From positions 1-31,482 of the forward strand of contig JBBISU010000034.1 of the NCBI GenBank assembly GCA_037441225.1: a DNA stretch of 31,482 bases, given 5' to 3'. Positions 1 through 7,934 of the stretch are shown here, piece by piece. The translations under genes and the position numbers were made by a program. The notes below the pieces were generated by a model. That model made no database searches and was not told the origin of the DNA. It saw nothing but the letters and a program-made list of their open reading frames with translations. Every line of letters starts with the position of its first letter. The first letter of the stretch is position 1. The stretch is from JBBFMJ01 sp037441225 (lineage in GTDB: Bacteria; Acidobacteriota; Thermoanaerobaculia; UBA2201).

Positions 1-30
1 GTTGTCCGTTGTCCCTGTCCATTGTCCCTG
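1..30. repeat. Degenerate GTCCGT/GTCCCT short-period array at window edge
   Basis: The first 30 bases are made of GTTGTCC, GTTGTCCC, TGTCC and ATTGTCCC units. On the other strand they read as GGACA/ACGGACAAC units, the same vocabulary as the arrays at 2173-2210, 2401-2429 and 7995-8017. The array ends 8 bp before the stop codon of the DUF362 gene and probably continues outside the window. It is not coding in any convincing frame. Confidence 0.6.
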
Positions 31-38
31 TGGTTTTA

Positions 39-902
39 TTAAACAAAATCATCTGGCATTTTATTTGTTTTTATGATTTCTATTTCATTTAAATTGGATG
101 TGCCTAAATTATAAATCTTGTCTGCAATTGAAATGTGTATTGGAGGTGGTTGGAAAGGGATTTCTTTTCCAAAATATTTTTTCCTTTTTTCCTTTAAAAT
201 CTTTAAACCAACAGAATCAACGGGAACAGGTTTTTTCCCAAATAAAATTCCACAGTATTTCCAAGTGTATTTTTCGTCAAAATGGTGAGCACCCAATCCA
301 TAAAAAAGTGGGGTAAACATTATCAAAATGTTTAATTTTGTCTTTCCTTTTATTTTTGGAAAATGCCAAATTGAACCCAAATTAGAACAAAAATTTGAGT
401 GATATTCCCAGGGTTTTTTTACAAACATTATATAATTCTTTATAAGTGAACCTACTCCTGCCCAGTGGTGTGTTCTTAAAGGTCTTACATTTATAAGGGA
501 TGTGCAATTTTGAAATACTTTTGATTTTAAAACTTTTCTATCTGCAATTTCAATGTTTTCTTCCTTTACCCCGATTTTTAGCAAAAAATTTAATAAGATA
601 TCTTCAACTTCTTTTGGAGTTGATAAGGGTCCCCATTCATTTGACTTTATCCCTATAATTTCGTCTTTTTTGAAATATTTTTTTAATGCAATTTCAATTT
701 CATTTTCCCCTTCTAACAAACAAATGCCTTTTTCAAGCATTTTTTCTAATACATCTTTTGCAATTTTATTTTCTTTGTAAAATAGTTCGCTATCCCTTAC
801 AAGAACAACCCTTTCCTTTTCTTTATCTTTTGAGAAAGCAAAGGATTTTGAGAAACCTAAAAAAAGCGTTAGTTCTAAAAATTTTCTTCTATCTATTTTC
901 AT
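39..902 (-). CDS. DUF362 domain-containing protein with Tat-like leader
   Basis: A 287-residue protein beginning with a twin-arginine-like leader (IDRRKFLE at residues 3-10, then a hydrophobic stretch to about residue 22), so export by Tat is likely. The body matches the DUF362 pattern: GIKSN (84-88) followed by a TP-containing helix (95-110), an IEIADR strand end (117-122), the LINVRP...GSLIKNY core (136-157) and a C-terminal VPVDSVGLKIL segment (226-236). DUF362 proteins are often linked to iron-sulfur or redox functions, but no CxxC cluster is visible here, so the activity is unknown. The ATG lies inside the end of the upstream DUF6599 gene (14-bp overlap), so the two are probably co-translated. 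Confident as a gene and family, not as a function. Confidence 0.8.
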   Translation of the reverse strand: MKIDRRKFLELTLFLGFSKSFAFSKDKEKERVVLVRDSELFYKENKIAKDVLEKMLEKGICLLEGENEIEIALKKYFKKDEIIGIKSNEWGPLSTPKEVEDILLNFLLKIGVKEENIEIADRKVLKSKVFQNCTSLINVRPLRTHHWAGVGSLIKNYIMFVKKPWEYHSNFCSNLGSIWHFPKIKGKTKLNILIMFTPLFYGLGAHHFDEKYTWKYCGILFGKKPVPVDSVGLKILKEKRKKYFGKEIPFQPPPIHISIADKIYNLGTSNLNEIEIIKTNKMPDDFV

Positions 903-1692
903 TTATAATTCTTAATAATTCCTCCTTCTTTTTAAAATCCAAAAATATTTTAATGATTTTTTCTTTTTTTATAAAACCACTCCATTTGTTTTTTTCAATC
1001 TCTTTTATTTCAAAATCCCCAAAATAAAATTTTTCCTTTAAATTTTTTAAAGCCACTTCACACATTTTTTCATTTTCAAAAAATAATAATAAAATAAAAC
1101 CATTTTTTCCCTCATAAAAGATGCCCTCAGTTCCCCTGTTAAAATAAAAAATATCTTCATTTATAAAATAATAGTAATAGTTTAATATGTTCATATTAAA
1201 AAAATATTTAAAATTTTTTATCTTTTTCTTTTTAATATAATCAAGTGCCCAAGATTTTATTTCTTCTTTTTTTATATTTTTTTCAATCTCCTTTGCAAAA
1301 TTTTTTATTACTTCTTTTGAGATATTGTTTTTTGCTCCAATTGATGTAAAATATCTTCCCTTCCAAAAAATGAGATAATTTCCAAAGACCTCTGCTTCTT
1401 CCCCTATTCCAAAAACTTCTTCTCCGCTTCCTTTTAGGTGTTTGAAAATTCCTAAGGAGTGCTCTGGCTTTGAAAATTCAAATATTTCAACAACCAATTC
1501 ATTTTTTTCTTTTTTATATTCAAAGACAAAGAGATTTTTAAATTTAAAAGAGACATAAATCTCACCTGCTCCATTTATATAATCAAAGATATTTTTTTCA
1601 TTATAATTTTTATAAGATACCTTTTTGAAACCCTCTATATCTTCTTTTAAATTAAAAGGCAAAATTATTTGAAAAAATAAATAGAAAAACAT
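889..1692 (-). CDS. DUF6599 family protein
   Basis: A 267-residue protein with a short hydrophobic N-terminus (MFFYLFFQIILPF) that could be a minimal signal sequence. Residues about 35-150 carry the DUF6599 pattern: FDYINGAGEIYVSF, a Y-rich strand, EIFEFSKPEHSLGIFKHLK, then FGNYLIFWKGRYF. The second half is rich in Lys, Phe and Tyr and less typical. DUF6599 proteins are secreted or membrane-associated with no established function. No Shine-Dalgarno motif precedes the ATG; a TGTTAAAAT promoter-like motif ends 6 bp upstream, so the message may be leaderless. The gene overlaps the following DUF362 gene and is the first of a two-gene unit. Confidence 0.7.
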   Translation of the reverse strand: MFFYLFFQIILPFNLKEDIEGFKKVSYKNYNEKNIFDYINGAGEIYVSFKFKNLFVFEYKKEKNELVVEIFEFSKPEHSLGIFKHLKGSGEEVFGIGEEAEVFGNYLIFWKGRYFTSIGAKNNISKEVIKNFAKEIEKNIKKEEIKSWALDYIKKKKIKNFKYFFNMNILNYYYYFINEDIFYFNRGTEGIFYEGKNGFILLLFFENEKMCEVALKNLKEKFYFGDFEIKEIEKNKWSGFIKKEKIIKIFLDFKKKEELLRIINENR

Positions 1693-1698
1693 AATAAA

Positions 1699-1707
1699 AT
1701 TTTAACA
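1699..1707 (-). promoter_or_regulatory. Extended -10 (TGT-TAAAAT) abutting the DUF6599 start
   Basis: On the minus strand the sequence TGTTAAAAT ends 6 bases before the ATG at 1692. A transcript starting about 7 nt downstream of the -10 would begin at or next to the ATG. No convincing -35 hexamer lies 17 bp upstream. A second TATAAT, weakly supported, lies further upstream at about 1729-1734. A plausible leaderless promoter, not proven. Confidence 0.35.
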
Positions 1708-1896
1708 TAAAAATGAAATATCTGATTATATAATCCAAAAAATGCAATTGAAATTAAAATATTAGTTGAAAAAACGCTTCTTTTTTTACATATTAAAGAG
1801 ATCTAAAGAAGTAGAGATATTTTTATTAGCTTTAGCTTGTCCGATCCCGTTTATCTTACGCATAGTGCAAGTAGGCACCCTATACCACCTCCGTTT

Positions 1897-1942
1897 TCCG
1901 TTTTTGAAAAATATAAGGGCATTTCATGAATTGCCCCTACTG
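1897..1942. repeat. Composite intergenic repeat, copy A
   Basis: Copy A aligns without gaps to copy B at 8012-8057, with 36 of 46 bases identical by hand count. It starts with TCCGT (end of an ACGGA-type array on the other strand), followed by TTTTGAAAA, then the imperfect palindrome GGGCATTTCATGAATTGCCC (1917-1936, one mismatched pair) and CTACTG. The two most conserved blocks are the TCCGT-TTTGAAAA left side and the TGAATTGCCCCTA right arm. Confidence 0.7.
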
Positions 1943-2099
1943 AGGCTGTCCGACAATATGATATTTTGATTAGGCATACACAATATATATAGTCTAATTG
2001 GAAAAAATAATACAATATATTGTGAAATAATTTATAAAATTTTAATTACCAGACACTCTCTTCACGGTTGCAAATTAGATACATATAAATTATATATAG

Positions 2100-2122
2100 C
2101 GCAGGATAAATCCTGCGACTAC
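2100..2122. repeat. Palindromic intergenic element ending in CTAC
   Basis: CGCAGGAT-AA-ATCCTGCG (2100-2117) is a perfect 8-bp inverted repeat with a 2-base centre, followed by ACTAC. The terminal CTAC is shared with other palindromes in this window although their cores differ. Confidence 0.65.
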
Positions 2123-2172
2123 ATTAAAACAAAAATCAAAACTTTTAAATTACCATAATATTTTATGCAAAA

Positions 2173-2210
2173 TACGGACAACGGAAAACGGATACGATCA
2201 ACGGACTCGG
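2173..2210. repeat. Degenerate ACGGACA short-period array
   Basis: Repeated ACGGACA, ACGGAAA, ACGGAT and ACGGACT units with a period of about 6-7 bases and occasional slips. The word AACGGAAAACGG at 2180-2191 recurs inverted at 1891-1902. Non-coding. Confidence 0.6.
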
Positions 2211-2400
2211 TGTAGCCAACTCATTTTCCTTGTATCTGCCCCAATCATTCAACGTTTTTAGGTTTCCATCCCGCAAATTTTGTGAATGTTTAAATAGGAA
2301 ATACAGTACTTTTTAATGTTTTCTGTAATTAAAATATTTAAAAATGTTACATAATAAATTGTATTATTTTTTTTAATTATACCATTTATATTTTTTATAC

Positions 2401-2429
2401 ACACGGAAGACGGACACGGACAACGGACC
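2401..2429. repeat. Degenerate ACGGACA short-period array
   Basis: ACACGGAAG, ACGGAC, ACGGACA and ACGGACC units in direct tandem, same orientation and vocabulary as 2173-2210. It sits about 110 bp beyond the 3' end of the envelope-protein gene. Confidence 0.6.
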
Positions 2430-2536
2430 ACTGCTCTATATTTATATCATTTTCAACTGCATTTTTCAAGTTAAGTATTTTTCAATTTTGAAGACTAATT
2501 TCTTTCCTCTCGGATTTTTTAAAAAAATAGTTTTTT

Positions 2537-4981
2537 TTAAATTGCTTTGAAGAAGAGGGTGCGGAAAGAAAAGCCCTTTCCTTCGCCTTTTATTCCAAAA
2601 CCACCTTGTAACTGGATTAAAAAGTTATAAAGATTAAAGAAACTTGAAAATTTTATTGAATAATAATCCTTTTTTTCATCAATTGTTTTTAAATAATCCA
2701 AACCAATGTTTAAATTCTTTGCAAAGAGAAAAGAAAAGTTATAGTTTAGATGGGAAATGAAAATTTTATCTGAAGAAATTGAACCAGAAGGAAAGCCCTC
2801 CATTTCAAGTCCACCAAAAATTCCTGATTTGTATTTTGAAAATCTATCTAAGTCACTTCCAGAATAATAGCCAGTATCAAAATGCAAAAAGGAGTTTTTT
2901 ATTTTAAAGTTTTTTCCAAATAAAATACCCCATTTTTTGCCATTTTTAAAGCCCTCTTTTCTTTCATATCCAAACTTAAAATCTTCACTTCTTTGAAAAA
3001 CTTCACTCATTGCTGATAATAAATATCCTTTTTTTGTTAAATTTAAAGAAATCCCTTCTGAAAATGTAAAAGAAGAAGGTGGTGTAGAATAGTTTTCATT
3101 TTTTTCCTTTGCGCTTTCAAAATGTAAATAATTTAACCCTAACTTTGTTTGAATGTTAAAAGTATTTGAAAAAGGAAAAGTAGAAGAAAAATTAAAACTA
3201 AAAGGTCTTATTTCTAAACCCTCTTCTTCCATCTTTTTTCCCTTTTTGTAAGGATAGTCGGAGAAAGGATAAAGTAAAAGAAAACCTTCAAGTGTAAAGG
3301 AATTTCTGCCTTTAAAATATGTTTTATTAAAGGTTCCCAATATTCCTGCAAATATGTAGTTATATTGATTTTGGCTTTTTAAAGAGATCCAGCTTATGCC
3401 ACCTAAGGGGAGGGGAAAATTTTCATCAGGAAATTTTAATAATCCAAAGGTCAAAAATCTTTCTGGGAATTCTTTTGAAGGTCTCCAACCTTTTTCTTCT
3501 CTCAAATAATAAATTTTTTCTTTATCCAGTTCAATTTTTCCTTTTATCTTCTCAAAATCACCAAAATTTGTATCAACTTCTACATAGGTTATTCCTCCTA
3601 AAATACTTAAAACTTCTTTTCCTTTGTAGTTTTTAATTAAAGGAACACCATCTTTTTCTTCAAAGAAAATCTCTTCTTCCAAAGATAAAAATTCATCCTT
3701 TAAATTTAATTGCTTCCTTTCAATCTTTTTTGGGAAAAAATTTTTTATATCTATGTAAATTTTTCCAGAATAAACTGGCTTATCCTTTTTTAAAATTGGC
3801 TCAAAATTTAAAACAATTTCCTCTTCAGAAATTTTTGAAATTTCATAAAAGTATTCTTCCTTTGGATAAAGATAAAAAGGATTTATTTTGACTTTTTCTG
3901 GTTGCAAGACGGGTATTGGTGGAAAGTTTTTTCCTTTATAAGATGCCCCTTCTACTTCTACTTCTTCCCATTCCCATAACTTTTCTTCTCCGCTTTCAAA
4001 ATAAGTAATCCCATTTATTTTTACATAAAAGGGTTTTGAAAAGCCACCAAAGGAAATGTTTAAATTTGTTTTTGAATTTGTTTTATAATATGAATATTGA
4101 TGTTTTGTTTTAAAAAAGTAAAGTTGAAGTTTTGATAAAATTTCCTGCAAGGAATAAATTTTTTTCCCTTTAAACTCTTCACTTTCATAAAAAAACTTTC
4201 CACCTTCTCTTTTTAAACTTATTAAATCAAAATCCTCTTTTGTTTCATAATAAAAAGATGTCCCATCCCTTTCTTTTTTTAATTTTATTTCTTCTCTTTT
4301 TAAGTTATAGGCAACATCAAAATATTCACCAGATATGAAAATTAAACCTTTGAAATAAGGAGGTATTGTTAAATAAAAGGAAAGGTCTTCTTTTAAGAGA
4401 GGAATAATTTCCTCTGGTATGACTTTTGAAAAATCAGAATAAAAGAAACCTTCTCTTAAATTTTCATGAAAAAATAAAAATTCTTTTTCCTCTGGATTTT
4501 CTGCAATTATTAAAGGCACATTTAACTTTAACCATTCTTTTATACCTTTGTCTGTTTCAACAATATTTTTTGAAAAAATCTTTGCCCCTTCAATTCCATC
4601 AAAATACCATTCAATATCTTCATCCAAACCCATCAAATTTCCTGTGAGAAATATTTTTAAAGAAGGATTTTCTGATTTTGAATAAAGGGAAAAGTATTTT
4701 AAAAGGTAAGAAGTCCAAAAAGGATCTCTTATTTCTTTAAAATCAAAATTTATTGCTTTAAAATAATTTATATTTCCTAAAAGAAAAAGCAATTTTTCTT
4801 CTAAGTTATCTTTAATTTCAATTGAAATGCCACAATTTTCAGTATCTTCTGACAATAATTGATATTCTTCAAAACCATCAATTTTTTTATCTGTTTTTAT
4901 ATAAATTTCTCCACAAAAGAGAAACTCACAGAAAAATAAAAGAACTAAACCTTTTTTCCAAAAACATAAAGAATTAGCCAA
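2537..4981 (-). CDS. Large exported envelope protein, probable C-terminal beta-barrel
   Basis: With the TTG start chosen here the product is 814 residues. The N-terminus MANSLCFWKKGLVLLFFCEF then LFCGE reads as a signal peptide; a lipobox is not clear. The middle of the protein has short strand-rich segments such as SGKIYIDIKNFFPKKIE, the style of LolA/outer-membrane lipoprotein-sorting-like beta folds. Roughly the last 300 residues alternate aromatic and polar residues (for example FSFNFSSTFPFSN, FLHFDTGYY, LNIGLDYLK), end in FFKAI and look like an outer-membrane barrel. I do not recognise a named family. TTG at 4981 is preferred because GGAGGT lies 8 nt upstream (4990-4995); the longer ATG form (5071) has no leader and sits inside nhaC. 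The gene overlaps the end of nhaC by 37 bp and is last in the recA unit. Confidence 0.7.
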   Translation of the reverse strand: MANSLCFWKKGLVLLFFCEFLFCGEIYIKTDKKIDGFEEYQLLSEDTENCGISIEIKDNLEEKLLFLLGNINYFKAINFDFKEIRDPFWTSYLLKYFSLYSKSENPSLKIFLTGNLMGLDEDIEWYFDGIEGAKIFSKNIVETDKGIKEWLKLNVPLIIAENPEEKEFLFFHENLREGFFYSDFSKVIPEEIIPLLKEDLSFYLTIPPYFKGLIFISGEYFDVAYNLKREEIKLKKERDGTSFYYETKEDFDLISLKREGGKFFYESEEFKGKKIYSLQEILSKLQLYFFKTKHQYSYYKTNSKTNLNISFGGFSKPFYVKINGITYFESGEEKLWEWEEVEVEGASYKGKNFPPIPVLQPEKVKINPFYLYPKEEYFYEISKISEEEIVLNFEPILKKDKPVYSGKIYIDIKNFFPKKIERKQLNLKDEFLSLEEEIFFEEKDGVPLIKNYKGKEVLSILGGITYVEVDTNFGDFEKIKGKIELDKEKIYYLREEKGWRPSKEFPERFLTFGLLKFPDENFPLPLGGISWISLKSQNQYNYIFAGILGTFNKTYFKGRNSFTLEGFLLLYPFSDYPYKKGKKMEEEGLEIRPFSFNFSSTFPFSNTFNIQTKLGLNYLHFESAKEKNENYSTPPSSFTFSEGISLNLTKKGYLLSAMSEVFQRSEDFKFGYERKEGFKNGKKWGILFGKNFKIKNSFLHFDTGYYSGSDLDRFSKYKSGIFGGLEMEGFPSGSISSDKIFISHLNYNFSFLFAKNLNIGLDYLKTIDEKKDYYSIKFSSFFNLYNFLIQLQGGFGIKGEGKGFSFRTLFFKAI

Positions 4982-6534
4982 AGGAAAAGACCTCCACTTA
5001 AATAACTTATGATTAAAGGAAATTTTAAAGATGTTAAAAGAACACCAAAGAATAGGGCTGCAATAGCACATAAAATCCCATAAGGTGCTTGTGTCGATAC
5101 ATGGTCTATATGGTCGCAGGAAGAAGAAAGGGAAGACATAATTGTTGTATCTGAAATTGGGCTTATATGGTCTCCAAAGATTGAGCCGGATAAAACAGCA
5201 GAGGCAGAAAGAAATAATATTTCAGGTGAAAACTTTGAGCCAATTTCAATTGAGATTGGGACAAGGACTGCCAGTGTTCCCCAAGAAGTCCCAGTGGCAA
5301 AGGAAATTAAGGCAGAAGAAATAAAAATAAAGGAAGGGATAAGAATAGGTGAGAGGTATGCTTTTGCTAAATTTGAGATATATGTAGAAGTACCTAAATT
5401 TTGGCATACATAATTTAAAGACCATGCCAGAATAAGGATTGAGAGGGCAGAAAGCATTGCTTTAAAACCTTCAAAGGCTCCATCCATTGTTTCCTTTATT
5501 TTAAATTTAAATAAACTTAAAAAAAAGGCAGTGAATAAACCCAAAAAGGATGAAATAGTTAATGCTTTAAAACTATCACTCTTTGCAATAATTTCTTCAA
5601 TTGATGAGAAATAGCCTAAATTTTGAATTCCTGTTATATAAAGCATAATAAAACAACCAAAGAAAACAACTAATATAGGTATTATTGCAAGAAGTGGGCT
5701 TGATGGTTCAATTTTTTCCTCTTTTCCAAAACCCAAGGGATTTGAGCCATCCCTTATAACTTTCCCTTCCTCTTTTGCCCTTCTTTCTGCTTTAAGCATA
5801 GGACCAAAGTCCTTTAAAGTAAAAGCAATTAAAAAACCCAAAAATAGTGCAAAGATTGGATAAAATCTATAAGGAATTGTATTTATAAAAAATATATATG
5901 GATTTGCAGTAATGCCTAAATTTTTAAAGGAATCAGAGATTAAGGAAACTTCATAACCAATCCAAGTTGAAATTATGGCAATAGATGTAACTGGTGCTGC
6001 TGTGGAATCAACAATGTATGAAAGTTTTTCCCTTGAAATTTTATAAGAATCGGTCAAAGGTCTTAAAGTATTTCCAACAAGTAAAGTATTTGCATAATCA
6101 TCAAAAAAAATTATAATTCCCATAAGCCAGCCATAAACCTGGGCAGATCTTTTTCCTTTAACTAACTTTTTTAAACTTAAAACAAGCCCTTCCATCCCTC
6201 CATTTTTATAAATTATCCCAACCATACCACCTAAAAATAATGTAAATAAGATTATGGAAGAATGGTCTGTATTTGCCAAATTTTTGACAAAGCCCTCCTG
6301 AAGCATATTTTCAAAGGTACTATAAATTTTGAAATTATTTAAAAGCAAAAATCCAAAAAAAATGCCTAAAATTAAAGAAAAATAAACCTCTTTTAATAAG
6401 ATTGCAAGTCCAATAGCAACAATTGGCGGAATAAGGGACAAAAAAGAACCTTTTGCTTGGAAAAAATTACTAATAAATTTTAATAATACAATTGAAAATA
6501 TAAAAAGAGAAAGGTAAATTAAAAGTTTTTTCAA
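4945..6534 (-). CDS. NhaC-family Na+/H+ antiporter (or related cation/carboxylate exchanger)
   Basis: A 529-residue polytopic membrane protein with about 11-13 hydrophobic segments. Diagnostic family signatures are present: DSTAAPVTSIAIISTWIGYE, ILAWSLNYVCQNLGTSTYIS, GTSWGTLAVLVPI and near the C-terminus GDHISPISDTTIMSS followed by CDHIDHVSTQAPYG. The NhaC superfamily exchanges Na+ for H+, and some members carry malate/lactate, so the exact substrate is open. The start codon is TTG at 6534, overlapping the recA stop as TTGA; no good Shine-Dalgarno precedes it, so reinitiation after recA is likely. Its last 37 bp contain the start of the next gene. Confidence 0.88.
   Translation of the reverse strand: MKKLLIYLSLFIFSIVLLKFISNFFQAKGSFLSLIPPIVAIGLAILLKEVYFSLILGIFFGFLLLNNFKIYSTFENMLQEGFVKNLANTDHSSIILFTLFLGGMVGIIYKNGGMEGLVLSLKKLVKGKRSAQVYGWLMGIIIFFDDYANTLLVGNTLRPLTDSYKISREKLSYIVDSTAAPVTSIAIISTWIGYEVSLISDSFKNLGITANPYIFFINTIPYRFYPIFALFLGFLIAFTLKDFGPMLKAERRAKEEGKVIRDGSNPLGFGKEEKIEPSSPLLAIIPILVVFFGCFIMLYITGIQNLGYFSSIEEIIAKSDSFKALTISSFLGLFTAFFLSLFKFKIKETMDGAFEGFKAMLSALSILILAWSLNYVCQNLGTSTYISNLAKAYLSPILIPSFIFISSALISFATGTSWGTLAVLVPISIEIGSKFSPEILFLSASAVLSGSIFGDHISPISDTTIMSSLSSSCDHIDHVSTQAPYGILCAIAALFFGVLLTSLKFPLIISYLSGGLFLWLILYVFGKKV
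4979..4995 (-). promoter_or_regulatory. Shine-Dalgarno plus TTG start of the envelope-protein gene
   Basis: GGAGGT (minus strand, 4990-4995), 8-nt spacer, then TTG (4979-4981) followed by GCT AAT. This site decides the start codon of the gene and lies wholly within the 3' end of the preceding antiporter gene. Confidence 0.65.
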
Positions 6535-7532
6535 GCAGGTTGAAGTTTCTGCCTTACTTCTTTTTCAATTTTTTCCAAAATATCTTTATTTTGTTCTAAA
6601 AAGCTTTTGACATTTTCTCTTCCCTGCCCTAATCTTGTGTCTTTATAAGTAAACCAGGAACCAGATTTTTCAATTATTTTAAAATCAACACCTAAATCAA
6701 TAATTTCACCAAACTTTGAAATTCCTTTTCCATAATCAATATCAAATTCTGCTTCCTTAAAAGGTGCAGCCAACTTATTTTTTACAACTTTTACTTTTGT
6801 ATGGCTTCCAATTACATTTTCTCCTTCTTTTATAGCTGCAATTTTTCTTATTTCAATTCTCACAGAAGCATAAAATTTTAAAGCCCTTCCACCTGTTGTG
6901 ACCTCTGGATTTCCAAACATAATTCCAATTTTTTCCCTTACTTGATTTATAAAAATAACAGCAGTATTTGATTTTGCAACAATGCCTGCTAATTTTCTTA
7001 AAGCTTGAGACATAAGGCGAGCTTGAAGACCCATTTGGGCATCCCCCATTTCTCCTTGTAGTTCTGCTCTTGGAACGAGGGCAGCAACAGAATCAATTAC
7101 AATGGCATCAATTGCCCCAGACCTTATAAGTTGCTCTGTGATTTCAAGTGCTTGTTCACCATAATCGGGCTGTGAAATTATTAGTTCTTCAATGTTTACA
7201 CCAAGGGCTTTTGCATAGTTTGGATCAAGGGCATGCTCTGCATCAACAAAAGCAGCATAACCCTTCTTTTTTTGTGCTTCTGCAATTATATGTAATGCTA
7301 AACTTGTCTTTCCAGAGGATTCAGGTCCAAAGATTTCAGTAATCCTTCCCCTTGGAACACCTCCAATCCCTAAGGCATAATCAAGCCCAATTGAACCTGT
7401 TGAAATGCTTTCAATTGGAACTGCTGCCTTTTCTCCTAATTTCATTGCAGCACCTTTTCCAAACTGCCTTTCTATTTGTAAAAGAGCTGCTTGAATTGCC
7501 TTTGCCTTGCTATCATCTTCTTGTTTTGGCAT
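6531..7532 (-). CDS. recA: Recombinase RecA
   Basis: A 333-residue RecA. Walker A GPESSGKT is at 69-76, the catalytic glutamate region DAEHALDP at 98-105, Walker B VIDSVAAL at 145-152, and the L2/ATP-sensing segment NQVREKIGIMFGNPEVTTGG at 196-215. It drives strand exchange and SOS co-protease activity in the cytoplasm. ATG 7532 was chosen because AGGAGGG lies 5 nt upstream; a 13-residue longer form starting at 7571 would begin upstream of the -10 element and is rejected. The C-terminus ends in RQKLQPA and lacks the long acidic tail of many RecAs. It leads an operon with nhaC and an envelope protein, an unusual partnership. No LexA-type operator is recognised upstream. Confidence 0.97.
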   Translation of the reverse strand: MPKQEDDSKAKAIQAALLQIERQFGKGAAMKLGEKAAVPIESISTGSIGLDYALGIGGVPRGRITEIFGPESSGKTSLALHIIAEAQKKKGYAAFVDAEHALDPNYAKALGVNIEELIISQPDYGEQALEITEQLIRSGAIDAIVIDSVAALVPRAELQGEMGDAQMGLQARLMSQALRKLAGIVAKSNTAVIFINQVREKIGIMFGNPEVTTGGRALKFYASVRIEIRKIAAIKEGENVIGSHTKVKVVKNKLAAPFKEAEFDIDYGKGISKFGEIIDLGVDFKIIEKSGSWFTYKDTRLGQGRENVKSFLEQNKDILEKIEKEVRQKLQPA

Positions 7533-7559
7533 AATCCCTCCTAAATCTTTATCATAAAA

Positions 7560-7568
7560 ATTATAACA
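7560..7568 (-). promoter_or_regulatory. recA promoter, extended -10 TGT-TATAAT
   Basis: On the minus strand TGTTATAAT occupies 7560-7568. The hexamer 17 bp upstream is only TTTATA (4 of 6 matches to TTGACA), so recognition would lean on the extended TG. Transcription would start near 7553, giving a leader of about 20 nt that still contains the AGGAGGG site of recA. Confidence 0.6.
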
Positions 7569-7760
7569 CAACTTTTGAAAATTATAAATTTTTTAAGATG
7601 TTTTTGTGGTTACATTTTTAAAATTTAATACTTAATTACTATTTTAAAATGTCTTTATTTTTGTATGCTTCTTCTTGAAAAATTTAATTTTTTTGTATGG
7701 GTTTTCAGCTTGCTCAAGCCCGCAAGATAAAAATTATTTGGATGTTATATATTATTTCAC

Positions 7761-7785
7761 GGGTTGCCACAAGGGCGACCCCTAC
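7761..7785 (-). repeat. Palindromic element, GTAGGGG...CCCTTGTGG type
   Basis: Read on the minus strand this is GTAGGGGTCGCC-CTTGT-GGCAACCC. It shares GTAGGGG, CCCTTGTGG and CCC with the element at 7935-7964 in the opposite orientation. The three bases before and after the shared centre differ (TCG/CAA here, CGA/TCG there), largely keeping the stem pairable with one mismatch. Confidence 0.7.
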
Positions 7786-7889
7786 GATTTTTTTAATATT
7801 AAAATTTGGCAAAAATATTTTTAATTTTTTTAGTTTTTGTAATTTTTTGCAAATTTATGTGAAAATTTTGTTGCTTTATATCTCAAAGT

Positions 7890-7912
7890 GCGGGCTAAAG
7901 ACCTGCAGCTAC
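7890..7912. repeat. Decayed palindromic element ending in CTAC
   Basis: GCGGGCT-AAAG-ACCTGC-AG followed by CTAC (7909-7912). GCGGG pairs with CCTGC apart from one position. The organisation (GC-rich arms, AT centre, terminal CTAC) matches its neighbours. Confidence 0.5.
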
Positions 7913-7934
7913 AATTTTTATAAATTATTTTTTT

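Larger units (their letters stand above)
1693..2536. other. Gene-free, repeat-bearing intergenic region (844 bp)
   Basis: No credible gene is seen between the DUF6599 start and the end of the envelope-protein gene. The region holds a 46-bp composite repeat (1897-1942), a perfect palindrome (2100-2117) and ACGGACA-type arrays (2173-2210, 2401-2429). A 12-base word AACGGAAAACGG at 2180-2191 is present inverted at 1891-1902. The rest (about 2215-2400 and 2430-2536) is AT-rich with no motif I can name. A 67-codon reading frame at 1766-1969 runs straight through the repeats and is judged spurious. Confidence 0.75.

Noticed and set aside
1766..1969. 67-codon plus-strand frame in the first repeat region
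   Set aside because: It runs through the composite repeat and palindrome, has no ribosome site and encodes no recognisable domain.
2173..2429. CRISPR-like array
   Set aside because: Units are only 6-7 bases and degenerate, with no 25-40 bp repeats separated by unique spacers and no cas genes nearby.
2505..2540. Intrinsic terminator after the envelope-protein gene
   Set aside because: Only an A-run/T-run pair without a GC stem; too weak to call.
4985..5071. ATG start of the envelope protein at 5071
   Set aside because: The added residues lie within nhaC, contain no leader peptide and lack a ribosome site, whereas TTG 4981 has GGAGGT at 8 nt.
7533..7571. 13-residue N-terminal extension of RecA from an upstream ATG
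   Set aside because: The -10 element TATAAT (7560-7565) lies within that extension, and AGGAGGG directly precedes the shorter ATG at 7532.
7533..7620. LexA/SOS operator upstream of recA
   Set aside because: Neither a CTGT-N8-ACAG nor a GAAC-N4-GTTC type site is visible near the promoter.
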